Shown here one piece after another: positions 60,038 to 64,000 of a stretch of 64,000 nucleotides of DNA. Origin of the DNA: Bacteroides intestinalis DSM 17393 (lineage in GTDB: Bacteria > Bacteroidota > Bacteroidia > Bacteroidales > Bacteroidaceae). A program made the translations under genes and the position numbers. Numbering within the stretch: position 1 is the first letter of the stretch; each line of letters starts with the position of its first letter. Location: NCBI RefSeq assembly GCF_000172175.1, contig NZ_ABJL02000008.1:2542001-2606000 (forward strand), given 5' to 3'. The notes below the pieces were generated by a model. The model made no database searches, was not told the origin of the DNA, and saw only the letters and a list, made by a program, of their open reading frames with translations.

Positions 60038-60703
60038 ATGGAAACGATGTATGACACCCTGCTCCAATTGCCACTATTTCAAGGACTCGCCCATGAGGAC
60101 TTCACCAGTATATTGGGAAAAGTAAAATTACATTTCACCAAGCATAAGGCGGGCGAAATCTTAGTTAAAAAAGGTACAGCATGTGTACAGTTGGTATTTA
60201 TCTTAAACGGGGAAATCGCTTCATCTACCTCATCTACAGATAATTCTTACACCTTTACAGAGTTCTTTCAGGCTCCTTATCTGATTGAGCCTCAATCCTT
60301 GTTCGGTATGAACACATCTTATGTATCTACTCATGTTGCCCATACAGAAGTACATACCGTAACTATCAGTAAAGCATTTGTGATGAACGATTTGTTCAGA
60401 TACGAAATCTTCCGACTCAACTATATGAATATTATCAGTAACCGGGCACAAACCTGCTACAATCGTTTGTGGACGGAAGTTCCGGAAAGACTTGAAGCAC
60501 GTATCACCGATTTTATACTCTCACACATTGAACGTCCCTCGGGAGAAAAAATACTGAAAATAAAGATGGAGGAACTTGCCAATGCTATTAATGACACACG
60601 CCTGAGTGTATCGAAAGCATTGAATGGCATGCAGGAGAGTGGCTTACTGGAGCTACACCGAGGCGAAATAGTGATTCCGGACTTAGAAAAAATGATCCCT
60701 TAA
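60038..60703 (+). CDS. Crp/Fnr-family transcriptional regulator
   Basis: A 221-residue regulator from METMYDTLLQLPLFQGL; a start at 59999 (13 codons longer) is possible but would overlap a TACATTTG -7-like box at 60004. The N-terminal cyclic-nucleotide-type barrel (about 15-115, HKAGEILVKKGTACVQLVFILNGEI) lacks the CRP cAMP-binding R-S/T pair and the Fnr cysteines, so the ligand is unknown. The C-terminal winged helix (about 145-215) has MEELANAINDTRLSVSKALNGMQESGLLEL. It is divergent from marC. Confidence 0.88.
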   Translation: METMYDTLLQLPLFQGLAHEDFTSILGKVKLHFTKHKAGEILVKKGTACVQLVFILNGEIASSTSSTDNSYTFTEFFQAPYLIEPQSLFGMNTSYVSTHVAHTEVHTVTISKAFVMNDLFRYEIFRLNYMNIISNRAQTCYNRLWTEVPERLEARITDFILSHIERPSGEKILKIKMEELANAINDTRLSVSKALNGMQESGLLELHRGEIVIPDLEKMIP

Positions 60704-60732
60704 AAGCCTTTTTTTATAAGTATCAGCACATA

Positions 60733-60802
60733 AATTACGCGAATCATACAGATATTTTCTTTGATTCTTTAAAGAAATCAGTTCTGTATCATTCGCGTAA
60801 TT
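60733..60802. terminator. Large hairpin between convergent genes
   Basis: Arms 60733-60752 and 60783-60802 pair over 20 bp with a single central mismatch; the 30-nt loop contains a second palindrome (TTCTTTAAAGAA). It lies between the Crp-like gene and the acetylesterase, and could stop both transcripts. Confidence 0.7.
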
Positions 60803-60820
60803 CTTATTCTAAAGCTTTCT

Positions 60821-62099
60821 TTAGTTACCGTCCGGCTTTTCCACTTCCGTAAACGGAATGTCATTCCATTTAAAAGAATCGCGATTATCCGGCTGTGACG
60901 GGTTATATCCCTGGTAATCTGCTCTCAGGAACTTCACAACAGGCAATCCGGCTTTCTTCATACCTTCAATTACACATTTAGCAATCTGGTAGGCTCCATA
61001 CGGATTAAAATGGGTATTATCCGCCAATGGTCTATCCTGTCCGGGATAAGTATTTGCCGGATAGTGCACAAAAGCATGTTTAGACTCCTCTACTCCCATA
61101 GCCTCATACAAGACACGTGTCATAGCATGCAGGTCTATTAAAGGTATATTTTCCTTTTCTGCCAACCAGCGTACTGCATCGGGAAAATCGAGATGGGTAT
61201 CCTTAATCTTTCCGTTTTCATCAAAACTACGTCTTTGGGTAGGAGTTACCAATACAGGCTGAGCACCACGGGCACGAGCTTCATCTACAAACGTTTTCAG
61301 GCTTGTCATAAAAGAGTAAAAAGCACCTTTACCAGGACCTTTCTGCTTCTGGTCGTTATGACCGAACTCCATAAAGATATAATCGCCCGGTTTCATTTGC
61401 GTCAGAGCTTTCTTTAAGCGACCGGCACCAATGAAAGTATTGGCGGATTCGCCAGACTCAGCATAATTTGCAAAGCAAATGCTATCTGTAAAAAAACGAG
61501 GCACCATTTGCCCCCAGCTGGCCCAGGGTTCATTGTCCTGATCGACTACAGTAGAGTTACCACATAAGAAGATTGTAGGAACATTTTCCACGCGCTCAAT
61601 AATCAGCTCTGTTAACTGGGGAGCATCTCCGTTAAATTCTAAAGTCAGCTTATCGTCCCAGTTCAGTTTGCTACGTTCACGCGGCTTGATGCGTACGTCT
61701 TCTTTGTCGGAGATATGTATATCACGCTTATTTATAGTGAAGGAACAGGGCAATAATTCCCCTTTTTTCGTTTTCACGTTCTCATAAAAGAGACGGCGTG
61801 ATTCTCCACGAAGTGTCGTTTCTCCTGCATTGCGTTTGCTGCCTACAATAGCCGTAACATGATAATTCCCATCCGGTATGGCTACAGAAAAGAAGAAAGG
61901 AGCCTTACTCCTTCCGTCAGGAGAAGGGCATAGGTCATATCCATAGCCTTTTGCCTGATCATACCGGTCGGCAGATGTAATCTTGATATATCCGTCCTTC
62001 ACTTTTTTACCGGTAAGTAAAGTCGAACTTATAACTTTGTGCTCCCGCACCGGAAGCAAACAAGAATCCTAAAATTAACAATGTAAAAATCCGTCTCAT
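60821..62099 (-). CDS. GDSL/SGNH rhamnogalacturonan acetylesterase with apparent frameshift after the signal peptide
   Basis: The downstream frame encodes ~400 residues of an SGNH esterase: an N-terminal beta domain (KVKDGYIKITSADRYDQAKGYGYDL), block I LCGNSTVVD (catalytic Ser), ESGESANTF, block III EFGHNDQ, and the terminal DNTHFNPYGA (Asp-x-x-His). It would remove acetyl groups from rhamnogalacturonan I. In the minus strand a clean signal peptide starts at 62099 (MRRIFTLLIL, ending GAGAQSYKFDF) but is in another frame. One extra base near 62015-62016 (ACTTACC where ACTACC would keep the frame) separates them. So either a real recent frameshift or a sequencing error; the intact-looking downstream frame from 62059 has no export signal. 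Confidence 0.85.
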
Positions 62100-62229
62100 A
62101 TCTCTTTCATTTTATGTTAGTTACTTAATTTTATGCAAAGAAAAAGAAAAGGAACGACTTCACAGTCCCTCCTTCCCCCTAATTGACTTTTTAATCAATT
62201 ATACTATAATCTATGAAATCTGTTACTAA

Positions 62230-63357
62230 TTAATTTAATTTATACACTTCAGCGCCTGCCAACAGGAAGCAGCCGATACCATAATCCTCAAAATCAGGTA
62301 TTTTATCATAAGTCACCGGCTGACCGTCTTTAGGTTCCTTTCCTGTTCCCTGTACATAGCCCAAACAACCGTTTGGATGAACAGCATCCTGTACCATTGC
62401 GTTCCAGGCTTTCAGCAATACCGGAAGGTACTCTTTTTTATCTAATAAACCTTTGCGCACACCCCAAGCCATACCATAGACGAAGAGCGCTGTACCGCTT
62501 GTCTCTTTTCCACCGAAATTCGTTTCATCATGAAGACTTACATTCCAAAAACCATCCTTACGCTGGCATTTCTTCAGAGCCTTGCTCATTGCAAGGAAGT
62601 CGTTAATATAATCCGCACGATGCAGTTCATCTGCCGGAATCTCCTCCAAAACACGCACTAATGCAGCGTATGCCCAACCATTACCACGGCTCCAATAGCA
62701 ATCCTCTCCATTCGGTTCTTTATAAGGGGGAACAAAATCCGCATCCCTCCACCACAATCCATCTTTGGGATTGAAGAGTCCGTTCTTACCATGCACATTG
62801 CGGGAATAACTGTACATATCCCACATCTTATCATTATACTTCTGTTCTCCCGTCAGTTTACCCAATTTAGCGTAAATAGGCATTCCCATTTGTATGGCGT
62901 CCACCCAAGTCCAGTCATTCACCTGCGGAGTATTGACTATCATGTCAATACAGGCTTTGATTTTTCGGATCTTCTCCGGGTCGGAAGACATATTATACAA
63001 ATCGATATAAACCTGTCCGCAACACTGGTCATCGGCATTACGGGTAATATTCCCGTTGCGCATTCCCCATTTATGATAATCAGCCCACTGATAAGCATAA
63101 TTATAATAATCTTCCCGTGGAAAAATGGAATGCAGCGCCATCAATCCCTCATAATATACTCCCCGCGTCCAGATATTGCTGGGACGAATAATACCATTAT
63201 AAGACGGCGTACGATAATCTGCATACTTCTTCATGAAGTAATCATTCACTTTTACCAAAGTTTTAAGTGTCTCTTTTCTGTCGGGTAATCCTTGTGCACT
63301 GACACTCCCGCAAATAAGACTCACAAAGAGGAAAACTCCTATCAATTTCTTTTTCAT
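62230..63357 (-). CDS. GH105 unsaturated rhamnogalacturonyl hydrolase
   Basis: A 375-residue (alpha/alpha)6 enzyme. The start MKKKLIGVFLF at 63357 gives a clean signal peptide (to SVSAQ); the frame also extends to 63375. GH105/GH88 features are YYEGLMALH, DDQCCGQVYIDLY (catalytic Asp region), WTWVDAIQMGMPIYAKLG and YWSRGNGWAYAALVRVLEE, and GTALFVYGMAWGV. It removes the unsaturated uronic acid left by pectate or rhamnogalacturonan lyases. Neighbouring acetylesterase and GH28 support a pectin role. Confidence 0.92.
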   Translation of the reverse strand: MKKKLIGVFLFVSLICGSVSAQGLPDRKETLKTLVKVNDYFMKKYADYRTPSYNGIIRPSNIWTRGVYYEGLMALHSIFPREDYYNYAYQWADYHKWGMRNGNITRNADDQCCGQVYIDLYNMSSDPEKIRKIKACIDMIVNTPQVNDWTWVDAIQMGMPIYAKLGKLTGEQKYNDKMWDMYSYSRNVHGKNGLFNPKDGLWWRDADFVPPYKEPNGEDCYWSRGNGWAYAALVRVLEEIPADELHRADYINDFLAMSKALKKCQRKDGFWNVSLHDETNFGGKETSGTALFVYGMAWGVRKGLLDKKEYLPVLLKAWNAMVQDAVHPNGCLGYVQGTGKEPKDGQPVTYDKIPDFEDYGIGCFLLAGAEVYKLN

Positions 63358-63414
63358 GATGTGGTTATTACTCATTAATACTGTTCTATATCTTAATCTA
63401 CCTATTGTTTCACA

Positions 63415-64000
63415 CTAATTATTATACCCTTCACCATCCACGGTTATATTCCGGTACACCACTCCCTCGGCATCATCCGTCACAAACAAAGGACGTCCAT
63501 CCGGCTGTTTATAATGGAAATGTACATTATCCAGCGTCACTCCCTGTGCATGACGGATATAAAAACCTTTTGCCGGAATAATGCCGAACATCCATGGTTC
63601 CGGATAAGTCTTTTCATTCTCAGGCGGAATACGCTTGCCATCTTCCGCCGTATAGCCTCCCTGATGATAAATATGGATATTGCTGAAAGTTACATCCTCG
63701 ATCCATGCTCCCGGCACCCCACTGATAATGGAAGAGTAACGTGAATCGGCATTGAATACATTGACATTACTGATAAGAATACGCTTCATTGAACCTACTG
63801 GAGTACCTTCGGGGCTACGCATACGTTTGCCAAGGCGCAGGAAGAAAGGGGCATTCACAATATCCCGCATTGTGATATTGCTGATAACAATATCTTCCAA
63901 CTGACCGCCATCCACCGTTTCAAGGGCAAGACCGCGGCAACGCTCAAAGATACAGTTCGTAATAGCAATGTTCTTGAAGCCGCCACTGGATTCAGTGCCC
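63415..64000 (-). CDS. GH28 pectinase-like beta-helix protein (partial, 5' end outside window)
   Basis: The frame stays open to the window edge, so the true start lies beyond 64000; the Met at 63915 is internal. About 194 C-terminal residues are visible, with right-handed beta-helix repeats (GGFKNIAITNCIFERCRGLALETVDGG, LEDIVISNITMRDI, IEDVTFSNIHI, GVTLDNVHF) and the late segment TDDAEGVVYRNITVDG. Reading GTESSGG at the edge matches a GH28 loop. It probably hydrolyses galacturonide links in rhamnogalacturonan, upstream of GH105 and the esterase. Confidence 0.85.
   Translation of the reverse strand, partial: GTESSGGFKNIAITNCIFERCRGLALETVDGGQLEDIVISNITMRDIVNAPFFLRLGKRMRSPEGTPVGSMKRILISNVNVFNADSRYSSIISGVPGAWIEDVTFSNIHIYHQGGYTAEDGKRIPPENEKTYPEPWMFGIIPAKGFYIRHAQGVTLDNVHFHYKQPDGRPLFVTDDAEGVVYRNITVDGEGYNN

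Overview
The window looks like a chromosome segment of a gut Bacteroides or close Bacteroidales relative. The grounds are SusC/SusD pairs, Bacteroidales-only families (DUF5687, DUF1735, DUF4270, BtuG-type DUF5074 propellers), lipoproteins with Cys-Asp/Ser-rich mature ends, few Shine-Dalgarno sites, and promoters of the Bacteroidetes TTTG-N19/20-TAnnTTTG type. No rRNA, tRNA, CRISPR array, prophage or insertion sequence was recognised. Genus is an inference; no species is claimed.

Layout. 1-9.3 kb: the end of kdsA, an exported M16 protease, a DUF5687 membrane protein with its ABC ATPase, an NlpC/P60 lipoprotein, a TraB/GumN protein, then a PAS histidine kinase preceded by a highly structured ~250-nt untranslated stretch. 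9.3-9.5 kb: an eight-unit 22-bp tandem array between convergent genes. 9.5-34.1 kb (all minus strand): a large polysaccharide utilisation locus (PUL) resembling the known high-mannose N-glycan PULs. In transcript order it holds GH92, ECF sigma, FecR anti-sigma, GH92, SusC (with STN signalling domain), SusD, a degenerate GH18-like lipoprotein, a DUF1735-LamG lipoprotein, a GH18 endo-beta-N-acetylglucosaminidase, GH97, GH92, an MFS transporter, GH130 and GH92. 34.2-36.4 kb: a HAD-DUF3667 fusion. 36.4-42.3 kb: a corrinoid uptake operon (BtuG-like, BtuB-like, second BtuG-like, candidate BtuH-like) behind a cobalamin riboswitch. 42.5-50.8 kb: housekeeping genes rplU, rpmA, serS, a fused NfnA-NfnB oxidoreductase, an orphan exported protein, panD/panC, and a degenerate GT5-type protein with a DUF4270 lipoprotein. 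52.4-57.1 kb: a glycogen operon (GH133 debranching enzyme, GT4, GH57). 57.3-60.7 kb: rhomboid protease, split LysO lysine exporter, MarC, Crp/Fnr regulator. 60.8-64 kb: the start of a pectin/rhamnogalacturonan cluster (GDSL acetylesterase with an apparent frameshift, GH105, GH28 running off the end).

How the genes fit together (inference). In the N-glycan locus the GH18 enzyme would release the glycan at the surface, SusC/SusD and the surface lipoproteins would bind and import it, and the GH92 enzymes would trim alpha-mannose in the periplasm. The remaining Man-beta-1,4-GlcNAc would enter the cytoplasm through the MFS carrier and be phosphorolysed by the signal-peptide-less GH130. The STN-SusC / FecR / ECF sigma chain would sense the glycan. 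The GH97 enzyme is the odd member: its motifs look like the inverting glucosidase type, so it may remove glucose caps.

The best leads for something undescribed are the nested, pseudoknot-capable RNA at 7465-7712, the 22-bp dyad array at 9314-9489, the GH97 and extended GH18 in the mannan-type PUL, the HAD-DUF3667 fusion, and the doubled BtuG-type proteins in the B12 locus.
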